A stretch of DNA of 64,000 nt from UBA1858 sp965262455 (lineage in GTDB: Bacteria > Pseudomonadota > Gammaproteobacteria > UBA4575), in assembly GCA_965262455.1 (NCBI GenBank), contig CBDHFH010000008.1, positions 1 through 64,000 of the forward strand. Direction: 5' to 3'. The translations under genes and the position numbers were made by a program. This document shows, piece by piece, positions 54,200 through 63,981 of this stretch (position 1 is the first letter of the stretch; each line of letters opens with the position of its first letter). The notes under the pieces are model-generated. The model was not told the origin of the DNA and ran no database searches. It worked only from the letters and a program-made list of their open reading frames with translations.

Positions 54200-55522
54200 A
54201 TGTTAAAAAAACTATACATCAAAACCCAAGGTTGCCAGATGAATGAGTATGACTCAGACAAGATGGCAGACGTGTTGAGTGACGTCAAGAACATGGAGCT
54301 AACACAAAACCCTGAAGAGGCGGATGTGTTGCTGCTGAACACCTGCTCAATTCGAGAAAAGGCACAAGAAAAGGTGTTCTCCGAGCTGGGCCGGTGGAGT
54401 AAGCTCAAACAAAAAAATCCCAACCTAGTGATTGGTGTCGGTGGTTGTGTGGCCAGTCAAGAAGGGGAAGCACTGAAAAAGCGTGCACCCCAGGTTGATG
54501 TGGTATTTGGACCTCAGACCTTACATCGCTTGCCTGATTTGATTGACCAGGCACGTACGCACGGTAAAACGGCTGTAGATATTTCCTTTCCTGCCATCGA
54601 AAAATTTGACAATTTGCCCGCGCCAAAAGTAGATGGACCTTGTGCATTTGTATCTATCATGGAAGGTTGTAGTAAATACTGTTCGTATTGCGTGGTGCCA
54701 TACACGCGTGGTGAGGAAATTAGTCGCCCGCTAAATGATGTGCTGGTTGAAATTATGCAACTGGCTGATAAAGGCGTGAAAGAAGTCACCTTGCTCGGGC
54801 AGAATGTGAATGGCTATTACGGCAAAATGGACGATGGTCAAATTTGTAACTTCACATTGCTGTTACATTATGTGGCCACAATTGAAGGCATAGAGCGTAT
54901 TCGTTACACAACGTCGCATCCACTAGAGTTCAGCGAATCACTGATTGAGGCCTATGCTGAGATTCCTAAACTTGTGAATCATTTACATTTGCCTGTTCAA
55001 AGTGGTTCAGATCGAATACTTGCTGCAATGAAACGTGGTTACACGGCACTGGAATATAAGTCAAAAATTCGCAAATTGAGAAAACATCGCCCAGATATCA
55101 GCATGTCATCTGATTTTATTGTAGGTTTCCCAGGTGAGACTGATCAGGAGTTTGGGCAAACCATGCAGCTCATTGAAGATGTCGGTTTCGATCATTCATT
55201 TAGTTTCATCTTTAGTGCACGCCCCGGTACTCCTGCTGCCGCTTTGGACGACACGACCCCAATGCATGTCAAAAAACAACGCTTACAGAGATTACAAACA
55301 CGGGTGTTACAGATGGCAAATGCTATTTCTGATAATATGGTTGGCACACGTCAGATAGTTTTAATCAACTCACTATCCAAGAAAAGCAATAAAGAAATTA
55401 GTGGCAGAACTGAAAATAATCGTGTTGTTAATGTGCAAGGTTCGCAAGAGTTAATTGGTCAGTTAGTGCAAGTCGAAATCACTGAGGCATTACCAAATTC
55501 ATTACGCGGTCAAATCATTTAA
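54200..55522 (+). CDS. miaB: tRNA-2-methylthio-N6-dimethylallyladenosine synthase MiaB
   Basis: This radical-SAM enzyme adds a methylthio group to isopentenyl-A37 of tRNA. Cys12 and the NTCSIREKA cysteine belong to the N-terminal cluster. The radical-SAM cysteines are Cys157, Cys161 and Cys164 (CSKYCSYC), the same numbering as in E. coli. A C-terminal TRAM domain is present. 440 residues. It is the first gene after the glycan island and heads a series normally found together in gammaproteobacteria. Confidence 0.98.
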   Translation: MLKKLYIKTQGCQMNEYDSDKMADVLSDVKNMELTQNPEEADVLLLNTCSIREKAQEKVFSELGRWSKLKQKNPNLVIGVGGCVASQEGEALKKRAPQVDVVFGPQTLHRLPDLIDQARTHGKTAVDISFPAIEKFDNLPAPKVDGPCAFVSIMEGCSKYCSYCVVPYTRGEEISRPLNDVLVEIMQLADKGVKEVTLLGQNVNGYYGKMDDGQICNFTLLLHYVATIEGIERIRYTTSHPLEFSESLIEAYAEIPKLVNHLHLPVQSGSDRILAAMKRGYTALEYKSKIRKLRKHRPDISMSSDFIVGFPGETDQEFGQTMQLIEDVGFDHSFSFIFSARPGTPAAALDDTTPMHVKKQRLQRLQTRVLQMANAISDNMVGTRQIVLINSLSKKSNKEISGRTENNRVVNVQGSQELIGQLVQVEITEALPNSLRGQII

Positions 55523-55560
55523 TGGCTATTGTTTACTTATCAATTGAGGGCGCATAAGGT

Positions 55561-56544
55561 TTGAGTGCTCAGCTGGCAAAAGTTAATTTAACACTGCAAC
55601 CCAATGATAATGCGCGATTAGCCAATTTATGTGGACCATTTGATGAGCATATTCATCAAATTGAAGAACGCTTGGCAGTGGAAATTCACCATCGTGGCAA
55701 TGCCTTTACCGTTGAAGGTGAGCGAGCTTCTGCGGATGCAGCCTCTGAAGTACTGAAAACACTTTATGCTTCGACTGATTCAGAAGCCTTGTCAAAAGAA
55801 ACAATTCATCTTCATCTTCAGGATTCGACAGTAACCAGTATGGCGGAAAACACAGAAGATCAGCACGCAGAAGTCACCTTGCATACTCGTCGAGGCATTA
55901 TTAAACCCCGAGGCCCCAACCAGGCTGCTTACATTCATGATGTATTAAATCACGACTTAACGTTTGGTATTGGTCCTGCCGGTACGGGCAAAACCTATTT
56001 AGCTGTCGCATCTGCAGTGGCGGCACTTGATACGGAAAAAGTACAGCGTTTAGTGTTGGTGCGCCCTGCGGTGGAGGCAGGTGAGCGGCTGGGGTTCTTG
56101 CCCGGCGATTTAACTCAAAAAATTGATCCTTATTTGCGTCCCATGTATGACGCGCTGTATGAAATGATGGGCTTTGAGAGAGTCAATAAATTAATTGAAC
56201 GTACCGTGATAGAAGTTGCGCCGCTAGCCTATATGCGTGGTCGCACTCTTAACGACTCATTTGTCATTTTAGATGAAGCGCAAAACACAACAAAAGACCA
56301 AATGAAAATGTTTTTAACGCGCATTGGCTTTGGTTCAAAAGCTGTTGTTACAGGCGATGTCACGCAGATTGATTTGCCTAACCGTGGTCAATCAGGTTTG
56401 CGCCATGTGATGCAGGTGTTAAAAGATGTTAAGCGCATAAAGTTTAATTACTTTAATTCACGAGATGTCGTTAGACATCCACTCGTGCAGCATATTATCG
56501 ATGCGTATGACCGTCATGATGACAGTGATAAAACACCTCAGTAA
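55561..56544 (+). CDS. ybeZ: PhoH-like ATPase
   Basis: This is a P-loop ATPase paired with YbeY in RNA metabolism. The Walker A stretch GIGPAGTGKT is at residues 136-145, with FVILDEAQN as Walker B. The start is a TTG at 55561; no ATG fits the family N-terminus. The 327-residue protein ends in a TAATG overlap with ybeY. Confidence 0.95.
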   Translation: MSAQLAKVNLTLQPNDNARLANLCGPFDEHIHQIEERLAVEIHHRGNAFTVEGERASADAASEVLKTLYASTDSEALSKETIHLHLQDSTVTSMAENTEDQHAEVTLHTRRGIIKPRGPNQAAYIHDVLNHDLTFGIGPAGTGKTYLAVASAVAALDTEKVQRLVLVRPAVEAGERLGFLPGDLTQKIDPYLRPMYDALYEMMGFERVNKLIERTVIEVAPLAYMRGRTLNDSFVILDEAQNTTKDQMKMFLTRIGFGSKAVVTGDVTQIDLPNRGQSGLRHVMQVLKDVKRIKFNYFNSRDVVRHPLVQHIIDAYDRHDDSDKTPQ

Positions 56545-56990
56545 TGGTTACACTTGAGCTGCAAAATGCAGCGTTAGACTATGAAGTGCCCGATGCAGCA
56601 GAATTCCAAACATGGGGCGAGGCTATACACACGCCGCAAAACAAACATCAGCTTGCAGCAGTCCGAATCGTTGATGAAAAAGAAATGACGTCACTCAATG
56701 GTCGATACCGTCATAAACAGGGTGCGACCAATGTCTTATCTTTCCCCGCAGAGTTACATGAAGATGTCAATATTCCCTTTATAGGTGAAGTGGTAATCTG
56801 TGCACCAGTTGTCATAAACGAGGCTATTCAACAGGGGAAAATAGCGCAAAGTCACTGGGCGCATATGACGGTTCATGGTATCCTGCACTTGCAAGGTTAT
56901 GATCATTTAAACGAAGCGGATGCTACGCAAATGGAATCGCTTGAGATTCAAGTTATGAACACATTAGGGTTTAATAACCCATATAGTTAA
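56544..56990 (+). CDS. ybeY: Endoribonuclease YbeY
   Basis: YbeY is a zinc metalloprotein for 16S rRNA 3' maturation and 70S quality control. The motif HGILHLQGYDH, with its three metal-binding histidines, is present. 148 residues. It starts one base inside the ybeZ stop, implying coupling. Confidence 0.97.
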   Translation: MVTLELQNAALDYEVPDAAEFQTWGEAIHTPQNKHQLAAVRIVDEKEMTSLNGRYRHKQGATNVLSFPAELHEDVNIPFIGEVVICAPVVINEAIQQGKIAQSHWAHMTVHGILHLQGYDHLNEADATQMESLEIQVMNTLGFNNPYS

Positions 56991-57027
56991 CTATTCTGTC
57001 CTCCATATAATCATCTAGTATATTTCT

Positions 57028-57879
57028 ATGGGCACTGTGCCTGATCCCGATCCACAAAAAAATCAATCCAACAAGAACTGGCTAGATCGTCTCGGGCATG
57101 TATTTTCTAGCGAGCCGAAAGATCGCGAAGAACTCATACTTATATTGCGTGAAGCACAAGAGCGTAATTTATTTGATACCAGCGCACTGGCAATGATTGA
57201 GGGCGTTTTTCAGGTATCAGAATTACAAGTACGCGACATAATGATCCCGCGTTCACAAATGGTTGTTGTTGAAGAAGAAAACTCTGTGCATGAAATGTTG
57301 CCGACAATTATTGAGTCTGCACACTCACGTTTTCCAGTAATCGGTGACAGTCGAGATGAAGTAGTCGGCGTGTTATTGGCCAAAGACTTATTACGCATCT
57401 TATCAGAGGCCAATCAATCAGACTTTAATATAAGAGATATTCTACGACCTGCGTTTATTGTTCCAGAAAGCAAACGCCTAAACATTTTGCTTAATGAGTT
57501 TCGTAACACGCGTAATCATATGGCTATTATTGTCGATGAATATGGCGGTGTAGCAGGCTTGGTCACAATTGAAGATGTATTAGAGCAAATTGTAGGTGAC
57601 ATCACCGATGAACACGATCTCGAAGAAGACCAATACATTAAGTATTCTGATGATGATCAATATGCGCTGGTTAAAGCGCTCACACCAATTGAAGACTTCA
57701 ATGAATATTTTAAAACATCATTTGATGAAGATGAATTCGATACAATTGGAGGAGTGGTAACGCATAATTTTGGCCACGTGCCGAAACGTAATGAAATAAC
57801 GCGCATAAATGAATTTAGTTTTGAGGTAATTAGCGCGGACAGTCGGCGATTACATCTGCTAAAAGTCACACGAAGCTAA
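57028..57879 (+). CDS. ybeX: CBS-domain transporter-associated protein YbeX/CorC
   Basis: This cytoplasmic protein has two CBS domains (about residues 65-190) and a C-terminal CorC_HlyC domain. No membrane segments are seen, unlike CorB-type relatives. The family is linked to magnesium and cobalt efflux and, in E. coli, to ribosome metabolism. 283 residues. It lies between ybeY and lnt, as is usual. Confidence 0.93.
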   Translation: MGTVPDPDPQKNQSNKNWLDRLGHVFSSEPKDREELILILREAQERNLFDTSALAMIEGVFQVSELQVRDIMIPRSQMVVVEEENSVHEMLPTIIESAHSRFPVIGDSRDEVVGVLLAKDLLRILSEANQSDFNIRDILRPAFIVPESKRLNILLNEFRNTRNHMAIIVDEYGGVAGLVTIEDVLEQIVGDITDEHDLEEDQYIKYSDDDQYALVKALTPIEDFNEYFKTSFDEDEFDTIGGVVTHNFGHVPKRNEITRINEFSFEVISADSRRLHLLKVTRS

Positions 57880-58022
57880 TCTAGCAAACGCTGATTTACA
57901 GTATTTTTTGCAATAAACAATTCATTAATCTCATAGTTTGAACTGTATGCTGCACAGCACGTTGTCATTAACTCAACGATTCCCATAAAAACTTCAAGGC
58001 ATTAAGTCTTAACTTATTTCTC

Positions 58023-59519
58023 ATGCAGCGTTACTTACTCTATCTGTTTTCCGGCGTAATTAGTGTATTAGCTTTTTCACCGTTTAAATTGTGGTGGGCA
58101 TCTGTTATCTCCATCTCTTTGCTGTTACTCGTATTAAAACAACAGCGCGAATCGCAACCCTTTAAAGCTGGCTATCTGTATGGCATTGGAATGTTTGGAG
58201 GCGGTGTATCTTGGATCTTTAATAGTCTTTATGATTTTGGCAATGCGCCCTGGTTAGCTGCGGCAGGCATGACGCTGGTTGCTACCTTAGTGTTGAGTCT
58301 GTTTCCTGCTGCCGTGGTGAGTGTGTACATTAATCTATGCAAGCGCATGTCAAACAATGTGTTACAAGTGATCGCGTTTACCAGTATCTGGGTACTATTG
58401 GAATGGTTACGCAGTTGGGTGCTGACCGGTTTCCCATGGCTGTTAATAGGACATACTCTGGTAGATTCCCCCCTGCTTGGCATCATTCCTATTTTGGGCG
58501 TGTTTGGTGGTTCGGCGGTTGTAGTGATTATTGCGGCGTCCATGGTGCATGTGTTGACCGCTCAACTGGCTGATCAAGTTAAGTGGCTTATTTTTATTGG
58601 TGTATTTGCAGGAATTAACTATTCACTCGATAGTATTCAATGGACGCATCAAGCGAGTGCTCAGCCTGTAAAAGTGGCCGCGGTGCAGGCCAATATTCCA
58701 TTTGATATGAAATGGGACAAATCCAGGCGTAACGACGTCTATCAGGCCTATGTGGATCTGACGCGAGAGCATTGGGATAGTCAGATTATCGTCTGGCCAG
58801 AAACCGCTATACCCACTTTTTACCGCGTCGCTAATCAAGATTTTATTCCCGTATTTACGCGAGAACTAAACCAGCATAATGTGGAACTCATCTCCGGTGT
58901 ATTTACCTATGAACCTGGCACTGAACGTATCTTCAATTCGCTAGTGACCTTAGGCAATGAGGTACAAATTTATAATAAGCAACACCTAGTTCCGTTTGGT
59001 GAATATTTACCGCTAAGGTGGATATTTGAATTTTTCCGTGCGCTAGTAACTATCCCTATGTCTGATCTGAGCGCAGGAGAGGGATCATCTATTTTAAATC
59101 TCCAAGATATACCAGTGGGGGTTTCTATCTGTTATGAAGCCGCTTATGGCAATGAGATTGTGCGTGCATTACCAACCGCTGAGTTGCTAATCAACGTGAC
59201 CAACGATGCCTGGTTTGGGAATTCGTTTGCCCCCCACCAACACCTTCAGATTGCGCGCTCGCGATCTCTGGAAACAGGGCGTTACATGATTCGAGCAGCA
59301 AATACTGGGGTGAGTGCGATTATCGATGCGCGTGGTCGAATCACCGCCCAATCCAGCCAATTTGTCGACGCGGTGGTCACGGCCGACGTGTGGCCAATGC
59401 AAGGCATTACGCCGTTCATTCGATGGGGGAATTGGGCAATAATCAGCAGTTTATCTGTTTTACTATTGCTAATATTTGTCACTCAACGAAAATCATCCAG
59501 TCAGCCAACATTTTATTAA
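58023..59519 (+). CDS. lnt: Apolipoprotein N-acyltransferase
   Basis: Lnt adds the third acyl chain to lipoproteins in the inner membrane. The N-terminal half has six to seven hydrophobic segments and the C-terminal half is a nitrilase-like domain. The catalytic triad is Glu260 (WPETAIP), Lys319 (KQHLVPFGEY) and Cys370 (ICYEAAYGN). 498 residues, close to the E. coli 512. Confidence 0.98.
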   Translation: MQRYLLYLFSGVISVLAFSPFKLWWASVISISLLLLVLKQQRESQPFKAGYLYGIGMFGGGVSWIFNSLYDFGNAPWLAAAGMTLVATLVLSLFPAAVVSVYINLCKRMSNNVLQVIAFTSIWVLLEWLRSWVLTGFPWLLIGHTLVDSPLLGIIPILGVFGGSAVVVIIAASMVHVLTAQLADQVKWLIFIGVFAGINYSLDSIQWTHQASAQPVKVAAVQANIPFDMKWDKSRRNDVYQAYVDLTREHWDSQIIVWPETAIPTFYRVANQDFIPVFTRELNQHNVELISGVFTYEPGTERIFNSLVTLGNEVQIYNKQHLVPFGEYLPLRWIFEFFRALVTIPMSDLSAGEGSSILNLQDIPVGVSICYEAAYGNEIVRALPTAELLINVTNDAWFGNSFAPHQHLQIARSRSLETGRYMIRAANTGVSAIIDARGRITAQSSQFVDAVVTADVWPMQGITPFIRWGNWAIISSLSVLLLLIFVTQRKSSSQPTFY

Positions 59520-59542
59520 TATCCTTTTTGTAAACTATCGCT

Positions 59543-60979
59543 ATGTCTAAATTATCTAAAGTGGTACCCGTCATTTTATCTGGTGGATCCGGAACACGTT
59601 TATGGCCAGTTTCACGCAAGCTATATCCCAAGCAGTTCATACCCTTAAGAAATAATCGTAGCTTATTTCAAGACACTGTCACTCGGGTGACATCACTCGG
59701 TGCGGGTATACAAGCACCCATTATTGTCTGTAATGATGAACATCGCTTTATGGCTGCGGAACAACTGCGCCAACAAGGTGTTGAAGACGCTGACATTGTA
59801 CTGGAGCCGGTCGGTCGTAATACTGCGCCTGCCATTGGTTTAGCCGCGTTATGTGCACTACAGCGCAGTGAGGATGCAATCATACTTGTATTACCGGCTG
59901 ATCATATTCTCGATGAGCAGGATAAATTTAACGCTGCGATTCAAGATGCTTTGCAACTGTGTGAGCAGCAACACCTGGTCACGTTTGGCATCACACCAAC
60001 TCGACCAGAAACCGGCTATGGCTACATAAAATCTGGCGCCGAGTTGCTTGCAGGCAAGGCTAGCCAAGTGGAGAAGTTTGTAGAAAAGCCAGAGTTAGAA
60101 AAAGCACAAGCGTATCTCGATTCGGGGGAATATTTTTGGAATAGCGGTATGTTTATGTTTAAAGCAGCTACCTTTATGGCTGAGCTCGGGAAATATGAAC
60201 CGGAAATGGCTGCAAATGTTAAATCCGCTTATGGCACACAACAGAAAGACCTTGATTTCATGCGTATTGATAAAGAGGCCTTTTCTGCATGTAAAAGCGA
60301 ATCGGTTGACTATGCAGTGATGGAAAATACCAGCAACGCAGCAGTGGTGCCGCTCGCGAGTGATTGGAATGATGTGGGCTCGTGGCATGCTTTATGGGAA
60401 TCATCTCAGCAGGATGAAAATAACAATGCGCTCACAGGTGATGTACTGCTTGAGGATTGTCAGGGTTGTTATGTGCATAGTTCTAATCGCTTAGTGACTG
60501 CGGTAGGCATGCAGGATGCAGTAATCGTTGAAACCGCAGATGCAGTGATGGTTGCACCCCGTAATCAATCACAAAATGTTAAACAAATTGCCAATGCACT
60601 TAAAAACGCCAATCGTGAAGAGTCCGACATTCACCGCAAAGTGTATCGTCCCTGGGGGGACTATGAGTCGATTGATAATGCGGAACGTTTCCAGGTGAAA
60701 AGAATTACCGTTAAACCCGGTGAACGTTTGTCATTGCAGAAGCATCACCATCGCGCAGAGCATTGGATAGTCGTCAGTGGAACGGCTGTTGTCACATGCG
60801 ATGAAAAAGAATTCTTGTTATCTGAAAATCAATCGACGTACATACCCATCGGTGCCATCCATCGTTTGGAAAACCCCGGCAAAATTCCTTTAGAGTTGAT
60901 TGAAGTGCAGTCTGGGACATATCTTGGCGAAGATGACATCGAACGATTTGACGACAAATACGGGCGCTCAGACAGCTAA
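59543..60979 (+). CDS. manC: Mannose-1-phosphate guanylyltransferase / mannose-6-phosphate isomerase
   Basis: This two-domain enzyme makes GDP-mannose and may also isomerise mannose-6-phosphate. The nucleotidyltransferase motif LSGGSGTRLWPVSRKLYPKQ is near residue 13, FVEKPE is in the middle, and a C-terminal cupin (RPWGDYES, QKHHHRAEHW) holds the metal-binding histidines. 478 residues. It lies 23 bases after lnt, an unusual place, and about 5.5 kb from the glycan island for which it could supply GDP-mannose. A terminator follows at 61009. Confidence 0.95.
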   Translation: MSKLSKVVPVILSGGSGTRLWPVSRKLYPKQFIPLRNNRSLFQDTVTRVTSLGAGIQAPIIVCNDEHRFMAAEQLRQQGVEDADIVLEPVGRNTAPAIGLAALCALQRSEDAIILVLPADHILDEQDKFNAAIQDALQLCEQQHLVTFGITPTRPETGYGYIKSGAELLAGKASQVEKFVEKPELEKAQAYLDSGEYFWNSGMFMFKAATFMAELGKYEPEMAANVKSAYGTQQKDLDFMRIDKEAFSACKSESVDYAVMENTSNAAVVPLASDWNDVGSWHALWESSQQDENNNALTGDVLLEDCQGCYVHSSNRLVTAVGMQDAVIVETADAVMVAPRNQSQNVKQIANALKNANREESDIHRKVYRPWGDYESIDNAERFQVKRITVKPGERLSLQKHHHRAEHWIVVSGTAVVTCDEKEFLLSENQSTYIPIGAIHRLENPGKIPLELIEVQSGTYLGEDDIERFDDKYGRSDS

Positions 60980-61008
60980 CATGGCAAGCGCATAAAATAA
61001 CATGCACA

Positions 61009-61040
61009 AAAAAGCCCAACTTGGACGTTGGGCTTTTTGT
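61009..61040 (+). terminator. Intrinsic terminator after manC
   Basis: AAAAAGCCCAAC (61009-61020) pairs perfectly with GTTGGGCTTTTT (61027-61038) around a 6-base loop, with a T-run at the end. The stem is symmetrical (A-run and T-run) so it could work in both directions. Confidence 0.9.
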
Positions 61041-61107
61041 GTAGGCTCAAGATTGATACAGTAATTAGACGAGTAAGCTTGTGCTAATATGTTTGAAGTT
61101 GCCCAGA

Positions 61108-61155
61108 GCAATGTTAATCGCAATGTTAATGGCAATGTTAACAGTAGTGTTAAGA
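61108..61155 (+). repeat. Four tandem copies of a 12-base iteron-like repeat
   Basis: The units at 61108, 61120, 61132 and 61144 are GCAATGTTAATC, GCAATGTTAATG, GCAATGTTAACA and GTAGTGTTAAGA. The first three differ only in the last one to three bases and the fourth is degenerate. The core is TGTTAA. The 12-base period would put each unit on nearly the same face of the helix, as for a binding-site array. No protein is known for it. Confidence 0.85.
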
Positions 61156-61300
61156 TCACCTATACATGCATAAGATCGACTCTGGACGAGTTATGTAAGA
61201 GCGCACCAAGCTGAACACTCATCGTTGTTAATTGACTTTTTGCGCCTACGTCGTCAGGTAACAACGTCATACTGTTTACCTACCTTACCCCGAAGCGCGT

Positions 61301-61328
61301 TTTACTACCAAAAGAACTTTTCTATAAT
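61301..61328 (+). promoter_or_regulatory. Possible leuS promoter
   Basis: TTTACT (61301-61306), 16 bases, then a perfect TATAAT (61323-61328). It faces leuS with a leader of about 200 bases. No coding or leader-peptide structure stands out in that leader. Confidence 0.4.
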
Positions 61329-61532
61329 GCCTATCGATCTGTTTAATATTAGCAAGACGGATATTTCTGCATGTGTATTTAAGTTATTATTGAGATGCTT
61401 ATATGAGTGACAATTTATACATAAAACAGCAATTTAAATCTCCAATTCACTGTTCTTACTGTATGTGCTTGGGTTTATATTTTGTTAGAATTAGCAGGCA
61501 CTTGTCTTATTAACCTCTAAATAATCTAAACT

Positions 61533-63981
61533 ATGGAAGAAAACTATCAACCTCATCAAATCGAGGCTGAGGTTCAGTTGCGATGGCAGCAAGAAAATAC
61601 CTTCAAGGCAACTGAGGATAATACTCGAGAAAAATTTTATTGTTTGTCTATGTTCCCCTATCCAAGCGGCCGCTTGCACATGGGGCATGTGCGTAATTAC
61701 ACCATTGGTGATGTGATAAGTCGTTACCAACGTATGTTAGGCAAGAATGTCATGCAGCCTATGGGTTGGGATGCCTTCGGGTTGCCGGCTGAAAACGCAG
61801 CCTTGAAAAATAAAGTGCCGCCCGCAAAGTGGACATATGAAAATATTGATTACATGCGCAGCCAATTGCAACGATTGGGCTTTGCCTATGATTGGGATAG
61901 AGAGTTAGCAACATGCAATGCAGATTATTACCGTTGGGAGCAATGGTTATTCACGCGCTTATTTGACAAAGGTTTGGTTTACAAAAAGAAATCAGTTGTT
62001 AACTGGGACCCAGTCGATCAGACAGTATTGGCTAATGAACAAGTCATTGATGGACGCGGTTGGCGTTCAGGTGCGCCAGTAGAACGTCGAGAAATTTCAC
62101 AATGGTTTTTGAAAATTACTCACTATGCTGATGAATTGCTTGAATGCGTGCAGGCATTAGAAGGATGGCCCGAGCAAGTCAGAGTTATGCAACAAAACTG
62201 GATTGGTCGCTCTGAAGGCTTACAGTTTTCATTTGAAGTTGAAGGTAATTTACCCTCCATGCAAGTCTACACGACGCGTCCCGATACGCTGATGGGTGTC
62301 AGCTACGTGGCGATTGCCCCCGAACATGAATTAGCTGCGATTGCCGCACAACAGAATAAGGCCGCAGCGAGCTTTGTAGAAAAGTGCAAACAGCGAAAAG
62401 TGGCCGAAGCTGAAATTAATAGTGCTGAGAAAGAAGGTGTCGATACCGGCTTGTTTGCCATCCATCCGATCAGTGGAGAAAAGTTACCGATTTGGATCGC
62501 TAACTTTGTACTCATTGAATACGGCACCGGTGCTGTCATGAGTGTGCCTGCGCATGATCAACGTGACTGGGAATTTGCCAGCAAATATCAATTACCCATT
62601 CACCAAGTGATTTTTCCCAGGGATGATTCACAAGAATGCGATATCCAACAACAAGCATTTATCGATAAAGGCGTGCTAAAAAATTCTGGTGATTGGGATG
62701 GATTAAGTTCAGAACAAGCATTTGTTGCAATATCAGAAACAATAGAAGCGCAACAACGTGGACAACGCTCGGTTAATTTCCGTTTACGTGATTGGGGAAT
62801 TTCCCGACAACGTTATTGGGGATGTCCTATCCCAATTATTTATTGCGATAAGTGTGGCGCCGTCGCCGTCCCCGAGCCTGATTTGCCTGTGAAATTGCCG
62901 GAAGATGTTGAGGTCACCGGCGCAGGTTCACCATTAGCCTCTATGCCTGAGTTTGTTGATGTGCCATGTCCCCGATGTAATCAGCCTGGTAAACGTGAAA
63001 CCGATACCTTTGATACCTTCTTTGAATCAAGTTGGTATTACGCGCGTTATTGCAGTGCAGACAGTGAACAAGGCATGTTGGATGAGCGTGCTGATTATTG
63101 GTTGCCAGTCGATCAGTATGTTGGTGGTATAGAGCATGCAGTATTGCATTTATTATATGCGCGCTTCTTCCATAAACTCATGCGCGATGAAGGCTTGGTC
63201 TCGTCTGCCGAGCCTTTTACTAATTTGTTAACTCAGGGCATGGTGTTGAAAGACGGCATTAAAATGTCTAAATCTAAAGGTAATACTGTCGACCCCGAGC
63301 AATTGATTGAGTCATTTGGTGCAGACACAGTGCGTCTATTTACTATGTTTGCGGCACCTCCTGAAAACTCTTTGGAGTGGGTGGATACTGGCGTGGAAGG
63401 GTCTGCGCGTTTCCTGAAAAAGTTATGGCGCTTTGTTTACTTGCATGTGAGTGAAACAACATCGGTGCCAACATTAGATGTATCGTCGCTGAATAAACAA
63501 CAAAAAGAGCTGCGTAATAAAATTCATAGCACCATCAAAAAAGTCAGTGATGATATTGGACGCCGCTATACATTCAATACTGCGATTGCTGCCAACATGG
63601 AGCTATTAAATGAGTTGTCTTCATACGAGGATAATCAATGTGCTGTAGTGCGTGAGGGTATTGAAGCCATAGTATTAATGCTCGCGCCGATAGTACCGCA
63701 TATTTGTGCCCATTTATGGCAACAACTTGGGCACACTGATCACATTGAGGATGTCGCCTGGCCCAAGCATGATGAGCAAGCGCTAGTCCGTGATACCATA
63801 GAGTTAATGGTGCAAGTGAATGGGCAAATTGCGCGATAAAATTATGCTTGCAGCAAATGCCAATGATGATGAGATTAAAGCAACTGCCCAAGGCAGCGAA
63901 AAAATTCAGAATCATATTAAAGATAAAGCTGTCAAAAAAATTATTGTTGTTAAAGGCCGGCTAGTAAACATAGTTGTCTAA
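61533..63981 (+). CDS. leuS: Leucyl-tRNA synthetase, one apparent frameshift near the 3' end
   Basis: This class I synthetase charges tRNA-Leu. The HIGH-type motif HMGH is near residue 49, KMSKS is near 572, and the editing domain has TTRPDTLMG and AVMSVPAHDQRD. Frame 1 stops at 63839 after VNGQIAR, about 47 residues early. Removing one base near 63831 restores QIRDKIMLAAN and a normal C-terminal domain ending VVKGRLVNIVV at 63981, giving 815 residues. As in rpoB, the extra base is probably a sequence error. The complete stop lies within the window. Confidence 0.95.

Larger units (their letters stand above)
60980..61532. other. Gene-free 553-base spacer between manC and leuS
   Basis: The spacer holds the manC terminator (61009-61040), a four-copy 12-base tandem repeat (61108-61155), an 8-bp inverted repeat CGTTGTTA / TAACAACG (61223-61230 and 61259-61266), and a promoter-like pair at 61301-61328. 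A 61-codon frame at 61225-61410 has no recognisable features and I do not call it a gene. Confidence 0.8.

Noticed and set aside
54174..54201. TTTACA / TAGTAT as the miaB promoter
   Set aside because: The -10 box would overlap the miaB start codon, so it cannot serve the chosen start.
61108..61155. CRISPR array
   Set aside because: The 12-base units are directly adjacent with no spacers and there are no cas genes.
61225..61410. 61-codon frame in the manC-leuS spacer
   Set aside because: No ribosome-binding site or recognisable motif, and it overlaps promoter-like sequence.
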